Shown here piece by piece: positions 25,976-34,737 of a stretch of DNA of 64,000 bases. The notes below the pieces were generated by a model. The model saw only the letters and a list, made by a program, of their open reading frames with translations, made no database searches and was not told the DNA's origin. Source of the stretch: Aquimarina spinulae (GTDB lineage Bacteria > Bacteroidota > Bacteroidia > Flavobacteriales > Flavobacteriaceae). Positions within the stretch are counted from its first letter, which is position 1, and every line of letters begins with the position of its first letter. A program made the translations under genes and the position numbers. The stretch spans positions 1,601,501-1,665,500 of the forward strand of contig NZ_CALSBP010000002.1 in assembly GCF_943373825.1 (NCBI RefSeq), in the 5' to 3' direction.

Positions 25976-26425
25976 ATGAGCGAATTATGTACTAATCAAA
26001 TTGAAAATTATTGGAAGGCCAAAATAACAACTTCTAACATTTTGTTTAATAAAGGTAAACTCGACCAAGCATTATTAGGATATAAAGACGCTCTATACCG
26101 AGCCGAAATACTAAATATAAATCAATCGGATTGTATTCGAGATAATATTCCATTTATACAGATATATATCATTTCTTGTAATAACATTGCTAATACTTAT
26201 AAGGAATTGAAACAGTACGAAGAGACTGAAAACACACTTAAAAGAGTTGTTTACTACCTTTTACATTTATCCAGTAATATCGACTTAAACATAGATGAAA
26301 TTAAAGCAGAATTAAAAAGAGCTACCATTGCTTATGTAAATTTTGTGAAGGAAAACGGAGGAGATAGAAAACAACAGGAAACATTATTTACTGTACTAAA
26401 AGAACAATTAATAGAAAGCTATTAA
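25976..26425 (+). CDS. TPR-like helical protein cotranscribed with sodB
   Basis: The 149-residue soluble protein has two or three helical hairpins resembling TPR units (NKGKLDQALLGYKDALYRAE, CNNIANTYKELKQYEETEN). There is no signal peptide. The start codon follows the superoxide dismutase stop by one base, so the pair is almost certainly one transcript. A role in handling superoxide stress is only inferred from that linkage. Confidence 0.72.
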   Translation: MSELCTNQIENYWKAKITTSNILFNKGKLDQALLGYKDALYRAEILNINQSDCIRDNIPFIQIYIISCNNIANTYKELKQYEETENTLKRVVYYLLHLSSNIDLNIDEIKAELKRATIAYVNFVKENGGDRKQQETLFTVLKEQLIESY

Positions 26426-26726
26426 TTATTACTAAAGCGGGCTATTTTTAGTATAGACCTCACAGGTTTTAAAAACCTGTGAGGTCTGTCTATACCTTAT
26501 CAAGGTGCTCTTTGTGACATATAAGGTAATTTGTGTAGATCAAAAAGCATTCCTAGTGATCAAAGAACTATCTCTAAGCAACTCACAAGGTAATTTGAAG
26601 GGTTATAAAAGTAGCTCGAAGAATTAATGTAATTCTTCAAACTACTTTTGGCTGGGCTCAACCCCTTATCGATATGAGGTACACCTCTGCTAACAAGGGG
26701 TATTACAAATGTGTTTGCTCGCTGTT
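26426..26726. other. Repeat-rich intergenic region after the sodB operon
   Basis: The region is packed with inverted repeats. There is the 33-bp palindrome at 26455-26487. A long hairpin has AAAAGTAG 26607-26614 with CTACTTTT 26642-26649 and an inner 9-bp stem GAAGAATTA/TAATTCTTC. A nested repeat has ACCCCTT 26661-26667 with AAGGGGT 26695-26701, and GAGGT/ACCTC inside. None has a strong T tail. No gene is supported. Confidence 0.5.
26455..26487. repeat. REP-like 33-bp palindrome, copy 1
   Basis: The left arm AGACCTCACAGGTTTT pairs with the right arm AAAACCTGTGAGGTCT. An identical copy is at 28228-28260. Both lie between genes. Confidence 0.85.
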
Positions 26727-27272
26727 TCACTTGATTTTTGTCATATACATATACCAATTCCATTCCCAGGTTTCTCCATTATCATCAGAGAATGCCTGAC
26801 TCCAAACCGGCTTGTTTTCATCTCTTACATCCCATCGAAAAACGACTACAATAGGTTTACCTTCAAAAGTATCTTTGGTAAAAAAATAGCCGATATCATT
26901 TTCAAAAGATCCAACTACCGGGGGATCAAATTTTCCTCGATTAGAATCTGCCCAGTACATACTCCATAATCGTGTTTGGGGATCAAAAAGCCGTACTGTC
27001 ATTCCTTCAAATGGTTGCCCGTCTCTTATTGCAAGAAAATTGTCGATATTACCTAAACCGTTCAATACTTTATACATTTCCTGAGTAGATTCGAACTCTG
27101 TCCATTCTTCACAATGATTAAGTATTGATTTAAGTTTTTTGTTACGAAGTCTAAATTTTCCTTCAAAGAAATCGAAATCATGTTTAGAAGATGTTGAAGT
27201 AGGTGTAATTATTAACTCATTATGAATATCAAAATTTACTTTTGGAATTTCAGAATCATGATTGTTTTTCAT
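26727..27272 (-). CDS. Conserved cytosolic protein, DUF1579-like
   Basis: The 181-residue soluble protein has motifs recalling a widespread uncharacterised family: HDFDFFEGKFRLRN, GLGNIDNF, GMTVRLFDPQTRLWSMYW, PPVVGSFENDIGYFF and DNGETWEWNW. The fold is probably a lipocalin-like beta barrel, judged by repeated strands with Trp. It follows a WYL-domain regulator gene by about 80 bases on the same strand, so that regulator may control it. Substrate and activity are unknown. Confidence 0.7.
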   Translation of the reverse strand: MKNNHDSEIPKVNFDIHNELIITPTSTSSKHDFDFFEGKFRLRNKKLKSILNHCEEWTEFESTQEMYKVLNGLGNIDNFLAIRDGQPFEGMTVRLFDPQTRLWSMYWADSNRGKFDPPVVGSFENDIGYFFTKDTFEGKPIVVVFRWDVRDENKPVWSQAFSDDNGETWEWNWYMYMTKIK

Positions 27273-27353
27273 ATTATTTCATGCTTTTATTGTTTATCTG
27301 GCACAAAAATAAATGGGGAGGGTGACAACATTATGTCAGTCAAAAAAGTGAAC

Positions 27354-28031
27354 TCAAAAAATTTTCATATACTCCTGAATAGTGTATGAATGTTCTTTTT
27401 TAAAAACCTCTGAAGTACGAACCAATCTATTGATTTTACTTACGATAAAGTCACGATATTCTTCTCTAAGAGAACACCAGGCGATAAGATGCCATTGATT
27501 GTTATAAAAAATAATCCCTATAGGCTCTATTGCTCTTTGAGTTTGATTGTTATTATTATCGGTATAATTTATATTGAGAATGTGTTTGTCAACAATAGCA
27601 TTCTGAATTGCTGATAAATAATGATTCTCATTATTAGAATCAGAAGGCAGATAAATCTCAACTTTTGAAGAAAATTTTTCGAGTTTTTCCCAGTCCTGAT
27701 ATTTTAAAACAGCTTTTATTTTTTCGAGAGCAATATCTGAGTTTTTAGTAATTGATTGGTCTGCAAATTTATAAGCAAGTGTTTGCAATAAAAGAAGAGA
27801 ATTTGCTTCTTCGATAGTGAACAAAAGAGGTGGTAAAAAATAGCCTTTCATGATACAATATCCTTTGCCAGGTTCAAAATAAACAGGAATTCCCACCTCA
27901 TTTAATGCTTTGATATCTCTATACACTGTTCGTAAACTAAGTCCGTATTTTTCTGCAAAAGCCTCTGCAGAAACAAATTTTTTGGATTGCAATGTCCATA
28001 ACATGCTCATCAATCGGTCTACTCTATTCAT
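27354..28031 (-). CDS. YafY-type HTH/WYL transcriptional regulator
   Basis: The 225-residue protein has an N-terminal winged helix (VSAEAFAEKYGLSLRTVYRDIKALNEVGIP, about residues 15-50). A WYL-like ligand-binding domain follows (about 135-215), with the RAIEPIGIIFYNNQWHLIAWCSLREEYRDF pattern. WYL regulators sense small molecules or nucleic-acid fragments. The downstream DUF1579-like gene is the natural candidate target. Confidence 0.85.
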   Translation of the reverse strand: MNRVDRLMSMLWTLQSKKFVSAEAFAEKYGLSLRTVYRDIKALNEVGIPVYFEPGKGYCIMKGYFLPPLLFTIEEANSLLLLQTLAYKFADQSITKNSDIALEKIKAVLKYQDWEKLEKFSSKVEIYLPSDSNNENHYLSAIQNAIVDKHILNINYTDNNNNQTQRAIEPIGIIFYNNQWHLIAWCSLREEYRDFIVSKINRLVRTSEVFKKEHSYTIQEYMKIF

Positions 28032-28227
28032 TTTTTAAAACTATATTTTACGTTTTTTAAAATTACGTGAATAGTTTAAATAAGTTCGATGTACATTAAG
28101 AAAAATAGTGTAAAAAGAGGATATCTTCATTTTTACCAAGTACCATGATACATATTCTCTCCTTATGTATTCGATAGATATAACATTTTTGATTATATAT
28201 CTTAACTATTTCTAATATTTACTATAC

Positions 28228-28260
28228 AGACCTCACAGGTTTTAAAAACCTGTGAGGTCT
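28228..28260. repeat. REP-like 33-bp palindrome, copy 2
   Basis: Identical in sequence to 26455-26487. It lies between the divergently oriented end of the flanking minus-strand epimerase gene and the YafY regulator start. Confidence 0.85.
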
Positions 28261-28309
28261 CTTAATATGTACACTTTTTGTAAATGAATTATTTATGTTT
28301 TCAGAAGGT

Positions 28310-29458
28310 TTATTTTGGTCTGGACAACCATTTTTTTATGACTTCCTTTTCTTTTCCAGCGCTATAGTATTTTATTTGTTTTCCCTGTATTACTTCTCCA
28401 AAGGCAATGTCATTTTTGGGATATCTACTTTTGTATCCTTCTAATTGATCAGATATCGTTTCGACCATAGGACGGTTAATTAACCCAGCATTAATAGCTT
28501 TCTGCACATTAAAATAATACATTCCTACAGGTTTTGACCTCCATAAAGGCATTATCTTATAAGGAAGAATCCCATTTTTTATAAGAAAATCTCCATCAAT
28601 CCAATGTAGTTTTTCTGGCATACTTGTAGCATGAATGAGACAGGACACATAATCCTTAAAAGGGGTTGGATTAGAAGCAACATTGAATGCGCCATATATT
28701 TTTGATGCTGAACAATGAACGATAAAGTTTGCCAAACTTTTTACATCTGTAACCTGCATGTGATGATCATGAACATTTGGTAATAGTATTTCTCCTCCTC
28801 TATAAAATCTAACCGGCCAAAAAGGCTCTTCATTTGGGTTACCTGGATGAGTAACTCTAGAACTTTTCATCCCATGAGATCTATATATCGTAAAATTATC
28901 TATTCGTTCTCTAATGGCTTCCTCAGCAAATGTTTTTCTTATGGCATATCTAAAATCTTCGCCTATTGTTTTTGGGAATTCTGGCAGAGGGTTTAAGGGT
29001 TCTGATTCCTCAATAAACTTTTTATCCCATTTATCATAAACCGAAATAGTAGATATATAGTGATAATGGCCAAATTGCCCTTTAAACTCTTCAAGGAAAT
29101 CTGAAACAGCTTTTGGAGATTTTTGCCATGTATCGACAACAACATCCCAATAGGTTTCTTTATATTTTTTATCAATTGTTTTAAGTCCTTCTTTATTTTC
29201 TTTTTCCCGGTCACAAATGATAACAGGTAAATATTTAAAAAGTTCGGGATTGGTTTTTCCTCTGTTTAATAATGTTACTTCATAGCCTGATGCTAAAAAT
29301 GTTTCGACAATAGTAGGGCCCAAAAACCCTCTACCTCCCAGGATAAGCACTTTTTTATTGGTATCACTAAACATTTTAAATCCCGAAGCAGCTATTGGGT
29401 TTAAAAAAGTAATGGACGAAGCAATCCCTAATGTTTTAATAAAATCTCTTTTATTCAT
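28310..29458 (-). CDS. Tat-exported NAD-dependent epimerase/dehydratase-like protein
   Basis: MNKRDFIKTLGIASSITFL is a Tat-like signal of the K-R-D-F type seen in Bacteroidetes, so I place the start at 29458 rather than 29467. The mature protein has a Rossmann motif VLILGGRGFLGPTIVETFL and an extended-SDR pattern (HYHYISTISVYD, with Tyr). The C-terminal part has IKKWLSRPK. The family includes isoflavone-reductase-like and epimerase proteins acting on sugars or unknown substrates. It is transcribed downstream of an AraC-type regulator gene. Confidence 0.78.
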   Translation of the reverse strand: MNKRDFIKTLGIASSITFLNPIAASGFKMFSDTNKKVLILGGRGFLGPTIVETFLASGYEVTLLNRGKTNPELFKYLPVIICDREKENKEGLKTIDKKYKETYWDVVVDTWQKSPKAVSDFLEEFKGQFGHYHYISTISVYDKWDKKFIEESEPLNPLPEFPKTIGEDFRYAIRKTFAEEAIRERIDNFTIYRSHGMKSSRVTHPGNPNEEPFWPVRFYRGGEILLPNVHDHHMQVTDVKSLANFIVHCSASKIYGAFNVASNPTPFKDYVSCLIHATSMPEKLHWIDGDFLIKNGILPYKIMPLWRSKPVGMYYFNVQKAINAGLINRPMVETISDQLEGYKSRYPKNDIAFGEVIQGKQIKYYSAGKEKEVIKKWLSRPK

Positions 29459-29521
29459 GTAACTCATATTATGTTAGAATACAAATATGGGGGCAAGTAA
29501 AAGAATAGCGGAACTTCTTAA

Positions 29522-30589
29522 TTAATCAGTACTTATTTCTTTTTTGAATTGTCCGGGAGTTTTTCCTGTATGTTTTTTAAAATGATGAAAGAAGGCCGAT
29601 TTAGAGTTAAACCCGCACTCATAACCTATACCTTCTAAGGTTAAATTTAATTTATTTCCCTCTTTTATTCTGTGTATGGCATACGCTACTCTTTTGGTAT
29701 TGACTAAATCATAAAAAGTAGTATTCATTTCAGAATTTATGATTTGTGAAAGGTGATGCTTAGGAATATTTACAGATTCTGACAAAATAGCTAATGAAAA
29801 ATCGGGATGCAAATATGTTTTATTTTCTCCGAAAAAACGATTAATAGAATCTATAAACATAATTATCTCATCATTCTTAAGCGGACTATGTTTATATTTC
29901 TTTTTATCGGTTGTAGTATCAAAAGGTACTTCAGGTCGGTATACCATACCATATTTCAATCCATAAAAACCGATCACAGTTACAAGGATAACATATCGTA
30001 AAACATCCCAAATTTCAAAATACGCTACTCCCACCAAAAGTTCTATTGCTAATCTTATAAGACTAATTCCTATACTTATAAGAAATAAAATTGCAATAAT
30101 TCTAACCCAGGAGAGCTCTAGCATACTACTATCAGCCTTATGGGTCTTAAAAAACTTATCTGTTTTATAATAAGAATATAGTATGTACAACGGATAAAGA
30201 GTTAAAGAAATCAATTTTGTTATTAGAATTATTATTTCCCATAACAATTCTGATTCCTGTTTAATAAAAAAACTAAACAAGGTAAAGATTATAAAGGGCA
30301 AAAAATGCAAAAGATTGATTTTAGTAATATATTGATTAAACAAGGATTTTGTATACAGCAGAAAAAATGGACCATGTAAAAAACTAATTGTTGCTATTAA
30401 TATCCCGGTTATATCGGTTAGGTATGCGCTTTTACCTATCCCTAATAATAAATGGACAGAGAATACTAAAAACCAAGTCATCAAAATCAGATCTGATAGT
30501 TTTCTTTTCTTTTTCAATACAATGAGTATCGCAAATAAAATACTTTGAATAGATCCAATTCCTAAAATTACGACTAATACATTAGACAT
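29522..30589 (-). CDS. Membrane-anchored AraC-family regulator
   Basis: From the preferred ATG at 30589 the product has 355 residues. The N-terminal ~210 residues form about seven membrane helices (starting VLVVILGIGSIQSILFAILI). The C-terminal ~100 residues are an AraC-type double helix-turn-helix with FYDLVNTKRVAYAI and GYECGFNSKSAFFHHFKKHTGKTPGQFKKE. Such one-component membrane regulators are common in Flavobacteriia. A longer frame to 30670 adds a non-conserved stretch. The epimerase-like gene just downstream is a possible target. Confidence 0.82.
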   Translation of the reverse strand: MSNVLVVILGIGSIQSILFAILIVLKKKRKLSDLILMTWFLVFSVHLLLGIGKSAYLTDITGILIATISFLHGPFFLLYTKSLFNQYITKINLLHFLPFIIFTLFSFFIKQESELLWEIIILITKLISLTLYPLYILYSYYKTDKFFKTHKADSSMLELSWVRIIAILFLISIGISLIRLAIELLVGVAYFEIWDVLRYVILVTVIGFYGLKYGMVYRPEVPFDTTTDKKKYKHSPLKNDEIIMFIDSINRFFGENKTYLHPDFSLAILSESVNIPKHHLSQIINSEMNTTFYDLVNTKRVAYAIHRIKEGNKLNLTLEGIGYECGFNSKSAFFHHFKKHTGKTPGQFKKEISTD

Positions 30590-30892
30590 TTTTATTATAG
30601 ATTTTGGCTTAAGTTGCCAGGTAGTATCAAAAATTAGGGAAAGATAATATGATTTCACCTTTAATTTCAAAAAATCTTTGACTCTAATACCTTAGTACAA
30701 CATTCCTTTATCTTCATAATAGGTATTTAAAACGCTCTTAAAATCTTCATTTTTTATCCATTATTTAGAAGATACGCTACACTACTGTTTCCTAAGATTT
30801 TTATCATTAGATCACTCAAATAAAACATTATGGTATGCCAAAGGTCTTTAGGATGTTTAATATTCATTTCTATAAAATATCCTTAGATCGTT

Positions 30893-31936
30893 TTATAGAT
30901 TTTTTTTAAAAAAATCAACTGCAAGGTTTAGTGTTTTTTTGTGTATTTCTTTTCTATTTACTTTGGGGTGATCTATTGTAATTGCAGGAATAATTTTTTT
31001 CCCAAATTCAGTAGGTTCGTTTAAAAACACATAATGATCAACATTTTCATCAAACAAATGTACCTCGCTAGTCGGTATCAAATTATGATAATGAAGAGCA
31101 TTTTGTTTAACAGGAGTATTGGTGTCTCCTTTACCTGCAACTATACATATAGGAGCGGTAATAGATTGCGTTTGTTTTTTAGAGTGAAATCCAAATCCAA
31201 TAGCTGGAGACATCACAAAAAATGCTTTTATTCTTTTATCCTTAACCTTGTCTTTGTATTTAATGTAAGATGAAACGATAAGACTATCTTTTTCAAAATC
31301 AATAACTTCATCTGTATTTGGAAATTCTGGGGGTGCTTTTCTCTCAACGTCACTTGTGTTATCTGTTTCTCTTTTATTTCTATCGACATACCCTCCTGCA
31401 AGAGCAATATTAGTATAACCTCCTAAAGAAAAACCAACACCTCCTATTTTTGTAATATCTATCTTTTTTTTAAAAAATTCATCCTCTAAAACAGTATTAA
31501 GCACATACTGAATATCGATTGCTCTTTCCCACCATTTTACAAATTCTCTTGGTAATTTGTTATCAGTAGAATTTCCATAGTGATCTACAGATACAACTAT
31601 ATATCCTTCTTTCACCATTTTTTCAACAAACCAAGTTAATGAAAATCTATTACCTCCAGTTCCATGTGACACTAGCAATAAAGGAAGCTTATCTCCAAGC
31701 AAACTTGCATTCGGAATCGTTTCAATAGTTTTGAAAAGTGTTTCTTTTTTAGAAACTGAATCTTTTTTTACATAGTCATCATGAGTTGGATACCATATTT
31801 CTGTTACTAACGGGCGATTCCGTGATTCATCTATATAAGTTACTGATTTCTGTCCTACCTGAATGTTTTTATATTTTTCTGAAGAACATGAAGTAAATAA
31901 GATTATAGTAATAATAGCTGTTGAAAAAATATTCAT
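30893..31936 (-). CDS. Lipoprotein alpha/beta hydrolase
   Basis: The lipobox is IILFTSC at residues 12-18. The alpha/beta-hydrolase core includes the oxyanion-type VSHGTGGNRFS and the nucleophile elbow GVGFSLGGYTN. A late acid and His are in DENVDHYVF. The fold is close to dienelactone-hydrolase/PAF-acetylhydrolase-like esterases. The enzyme would be tethered to a membrane facing the periplasm or surface. Substrate unknown. About 300 bases separate it from the AraC gene. Confidence 0.8.
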   Translation of the reverse strand: MNIFSTAIITIILFTSCSSEKYKNIQVGQKSVTYIDESRNRPLVTEIWYPTHDDYVKKDSVSKKETLFKTIETIPNASLLGDKLPLLLVSHGTGGNRFSLTWFVEKMVKEGYIVVSVDHYGNSTDNKLPREFVKWWERAIDIQYVLNTVLEDEFFKKKIDITKIGGVGFSLGGYTNIALAGGYVDRNKRETDNTSDVERKAPPEFPNTDEVIDFEKDSLIVSSYIKYKDKVKDKRIKAFFVMSPAIGFGFHSKKQTQSITAPICIVAGKGDTNTPVKQNALHYHNLIPTSEVHLFDENVDHYVFLNEPTEFGKKIIPAITIDHPKVNRKEIHKKTLNLAVDFFKKNL

Positions 31937-32105
31937 TTACCAAGTTTTAATGATAATTAGTCTATAGATGACTAACCATTTTATTTGTTACACTTTCATC
32001 AGGCGTTTTATATTTTATTGTTCATATAGCTTAAGAAAAATAGTATCAAAAATCCTCTGTTCTCTAGTTTTTAATACAATGATATTTTACATACCCTCAT
32101 AAACT

Positions 32106-32711
32106 TCATCTTTTCTTTTTTACGTTAGATACATCACATAACATATCCGCAAAGATCCCGAAGTGAGCAGATGTTTGTTGTTTTTCTACAGATAAGACTC
32201 CAGAGCGTTGTGAAATAACGAATTTTACTTTTTCCATGGTACAGCGTGGTTCAATCACAAATTTAATCAGACCAGCTACTTCAAAATCTTTTTGCGAGTC
32301 AATGGTGAGTTTCTGGGTGTAGGTGGTATTACGTTTCACAAAGTTTACCTGTCTACCACTAAAAGAATCATAACTTTCTAACGACTTCGGAAATTCTATA
32401 ATCGAATCTTTCATGGTAAGATGCTTAGTTTCGTCTAATGAAAGGTTAAAACGTCCCAGGAAATTACCATTGGAGTGCGGAGATACAAAAAAGGACTTAT
32501 CATATAAATCTATCGAAACAATAAGACGTTGCTCGCCCTTATCTGTGGTATCGGTTTTTAACGCTAACGCATAAAGGTTATCTATTTTATTAATAGTTGC
32601 TGTTTTGGCAGTATCTGCCTGAGCAGTTTCTGTTAACACCTTGTCTTTTTGATTATTTTTAGTACAACCAATACTTAATAGTACTATGAATATGATGATA
32701 AATTTGTTCAT
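32106..32711 (-). CDS. Lipoprotein of unknown function, divergent from a winged-helix regulator
   Basis: The signal and lipobox are IIFIVLLSIGC. The mature ~185 residues are largely beta-strand with no recognised motif (segments such as QRLIVSIDLYDKSFFVSP, near residues 60-85). The gene is transcribed away from the regulator at 32881. The shared 170-bp spacer holds three 11-bp-phased TGTCAA repeats, so the regulator probably controls this lipoprotein. Confidence 0.7.
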   Translation of the reverse strand: MNKFIIIFIVLLSIGCTKNNQKDKVLTETAQADTAKTATINKIDNLYALALKTDTTDKGEQRLIVSIDLYDKSFFVSPHSNGNFLGRFNLSLDETKHLTMKDSIIEFPKSLESYDSFSGRQVNFVKRNTTYTQKLTIDSQKDFEVAGLIKFVIEPRCTMEKVKFVISQRSGVLSVEKQQTSAHFGIFADMLCDVSNVKKKR

Positions 32712-32811
32712 TTTTTGATGATGTTAATAATTAGTACAGGTACACTTTCTTATGATCCTTCTTGTATTATTTTTTATTTTTAGTAAAACTAAATCGAACT
32801 GCGGTTAAAAG

Positions 32812-32839
32812 TGTCAAAAAAATGTCAAAGAAGTGTCAA
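32812..32839. promoter_or_regulatory. Three TGTCAA direct repeats with 11-bp period (candidate operator)
   Basis: TGTCAA begins at 32812, 32823 and 32834, exactly one DNA turn apart, and a weaker TGTAAA lies at 32844. PhoB/OmpR-type winged-helix proteins bind direct TGTCA-like repeats at 11-bp spacing. The next gene encodes such a domain, and the repeats lie 42 bases before its start, so autoregulation is likely (inference). Confidence 0.6.
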
Positions 32840-32880
32840 CCACTGTAAAATCTCGTAAGATTGTATGTTATTTGTAGCAC

Positions 32881-33747
32881 ATGGAGAACAAAAAGATATA
32901 TGCATTAGGAGCACTGGCAGGAATTATTTTTCTCATTTTGGGTTTCTCAGATATAAAAGAGCAAACAGAAGAGTTTTCTGAACTAGTAAAAATTGCGTTA
33001 CGCGATGTTGGTAACCAATTACTATTAGCCAATCAAGATAGTACGTCTTTGGTTTTGCCAGTAGTTAAACTAGAAAAATCAAAGTATCAACTTTCTTTTG
33101 AAAATACACTTTCATTCGACCCTGGTGATTTGGTTTCTATTGTAAAAGAAAGTTTTCGAAAAGCCGGATTACCAGAACAATATCGTGTTGAAGTCTTGCG
33201 ATGTATAAATAAAGAAGTTCCGTATAGTTACCTAATAAGAAATGACGTTGCAAGAGATATTGTTCCTTGTGGTGGAAGGTTTTTACCAAAAAACTGCTAT
33301 ACTATTGAAGTGCGATTTACCGAAACCGCATCAAGTAGTTTTAATAATCAGACATTAATCTATGGTATCCTTTTTATTGTATTTGTGTTCCTTTTATTAA
33401 TTCTATATAAGCGAAAGCAACTTCGGGATACTAAAGAAAATGATGTACGCTATATATCCCTCGGTAGTTTTCGGTTTTATCCTAAGCAACACAAATTAAT
33501 TAAACAAACTATCGAAATTAGTCTTTCAAAAAAAGAATGCGAACTACTAGAGATTTTTGTTGCGCATCCCAATCAAATTGTTAAACGAGATGAATTAATT
33601 AAAAAAGTATGGGAAGACAATGGTGTAATCGTAGGAAGAAGCCTGGATACGTACATTTCTAAACTCCGTAAGAAATTAAAAGACGACCAGGCGATTAAAC
33701 TAACAAATATTCATGGTATAGGCTATAAGTTAGAAATAGAACTTTAA
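32881..33747 (+). CDS. Membrane-anchored winged-helix (OmpR/ToxR-like) regulator
   Basis: The 288-residue protein has an N-terminal membrane helix (about 6-23). A periplasmic-looking domain of about 130 residues has Cys in LRCINKEV, VPCGGR and NCYT. A second membrane helix (about 158-178) leads to a cytoplasmic Trans_reg_C domain (about 190-288) with LSKKECELLEIFVAHPNQIV and GRSLDTYISKLRKKL and GIGYKLE. It looks like a kinase-type sensor joined directly to a DNA-binding domain, without a kinase. The divergent lipoprotein and the TGTCAA array point to its targets. Confidence 0.82.
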   Translation: MENKKIYALGALAGIIFLILGFSDIKEQTEEFSELVKIALRDVGNQLLLANQDSTSLVLPVVKLEKSKYQLSFENTLSFDPGDLVSIVKESFRKAGLPEQYRVEVLRCINKEVPYSYLIRNDVARDIVPCGGRFLPKNCYTIEVRFTETASSSFNNQTLIYGILFIVFVFLLLILYKRKQLRDTKENDVRYISLGSFRFYPKQHKLIKQTIEISLSKKECELLEIFVAHPNQIVKRDELIKKVWEDNGVIVGRSLDTYISKLRKKLKDDQAIKLTNIHGIGYKLEIEL

Positions 33748-33814
33748 GCAGTATCGTTTTCACTTTTTAAAATTCAATTTTGGATTGTTATAGCAGGCTT
33801 TTCGTCCAGGGGTT

Positions 33815-34033
33815 TTAATCCGATAATGTTTTGATATAAAAGCCTTGTATTTCTACCAGGTCAATAACATCTCCCTCTGATAAATTCGTGGTAGCTTCAA
33901 TTCTAAGTACATTGTCTATATCTTCTAGATCAATTGACCATTTAATGATATCTGAATGATTGTTAAGCATTGGTTTTAATGATCTAACTTTTTTCTTTGA
34001 TTTAATATCTGTTCGAAATATTAGTAATTCCAT
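33815..34033 (-). CDS. Small HMA-fold-like protein without metal-binding Cys
   Basis: The 72-residue protein has a beta-alpha-beta-beta-alpha-beta pattern like heavy-metal-associated domains. The usual CxxC is absent; where it would lie there are only Thr, Asp and Ile (FRTDIKSKK). The IIKWSIDLEDIDNVLRIE region is typical of a flavobacterial orphan family. Function unknown. It is 14 bases downstream of the membrane protein 34048-34464 and probably in the same operon as the sigma factor. Confidence 0.65.
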   Translation of the reverse strand: MELLIFRTDIKSKKKVRSLKPMLNNHSDIIKWSIDLEDIDNVLRIEATTNLSEGDVIDLVEIQGFYIKTLSD

Positions 34034-34047
34034 ATTAAAATATATTG

Positions 34048-34464
34048 TTATTCTGAATCTGGTTTTGAAGTGTCTTCTTGCACTTGATTTGATTGTCGTT
34101 CGATATATTGTTTGTAATATTCATCACCTTCTTCTTTCCAAAATTTATCATAGTATTTCCATTTTGAGAAATCAGTCTTCGAATCTTTTTTACAGTGATC
34201 GTTTGAATCTTTTGATGATTTTTTACTGCTACCACTACCACAACCGCCAAGAAGTATTTTGAATAATATAAATACTCCCACAGCTTGCCAATAGGTAAGA
34301 GTTGTTAGTCCAAAAATCTCGGGCATAAGCCAATTCCATAACCACATAATGACAAAGCCAAATAAAATGGCTAACCCTGTTATTGCTATGGCACCAAAAA
34401 TGATTATTCCTACAATCTCTATTGGTGACTTTTTTCTAAATTTATGAGTGAAAAAATTTGTCAT
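34048..34464 (-). CDS. Small membrane protein in sigma-factor operon
   Basis: The 138-residue protein has two strong membrane helices (about residues 17-43 and 55-73). A GGCGSGSS linker follows, and a charged C-terminal tail is rich in Lys, Asp and Glu. It begins at the last base region of the sigma-factor frame (stop at 34461-34463). Anti-sigma function is possible by position but no anti-sigma motif is seen. Confidence 0.6.
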   Translation of the reverse strand: MTNFFTHKFRKKSPIEIVGIIIFGAIAITGLAILFGFVIMWLWNWLMPEIFGLTTLTYWQAVGVFILFKILLGGCGSGSSKKSSKDSNDHCKKDSKTDFSKWKYYDKFWKEEGDEYYKQYIERQSNQVQEDTSKPDSE

Positions 34465-34673
34465 AATATATTTTTATTTTTATTAATCTCTACTTCTATT
34501 TTTTTATATAATACTGCAATTGCTCTATGTCTTCTAGACATTAATGTCCCTATAGAAATCCCTGTTTTAGTTGAAATCTCTCTATATGTATACCCTTCAA
34601 AATCTACAGCTATAATGATATCTTTATATGCTGGTTTTAGCTCTTCGATGCATTTTTTTAATACTACTATCAT
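34461..34673 (-). CDS. ECF sigma factor, C-terminal region 4 part (frameshifted)
   Basis: The frame encodes sigma region 4, with ELKPAYKDIIIAVDFEGYTYREISTKTGISIGTLMSR containing the helix-turn-helix. The ATG at 34673 is internal. Reading upstream in the same frame gives sensible linker (DADEDLVELAEVLHQ) back to the A9 run at 34757-34765, where it should join the N-terminal ORF 34738-35007. With eight A the whole gene encodes 181 residues, normal for an ECF sigma factor. Confidence 0.82.
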   Translation of the reverse strand: MIVVLKKCIEELKPAYKDIIIAVDFEGYTYREISTKTGISIGTLMSRRHRAIAVLYKKIEVEINKNKNIL

Positions 34674-34737
34674 CTGATCAGAAGTGTAATTATCGTTTGA
34701 TTGGTGTAGTACCTCTGCCAGTTCTACTAAATCTTCA

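Noticed and set aside
26607..26649. Hairpin as terminator of the sodB operon
   Set aside because: The stem is strong but no T run follows on either strand; listed only as a repeat.
26560..26763. 67-codon minus-strand ORF overlapping the end of the DUF1579-like gene
   Set aside because: It lies mostly in hairpin repeats, overlaps a better gene in another frame and has no protein-like features.
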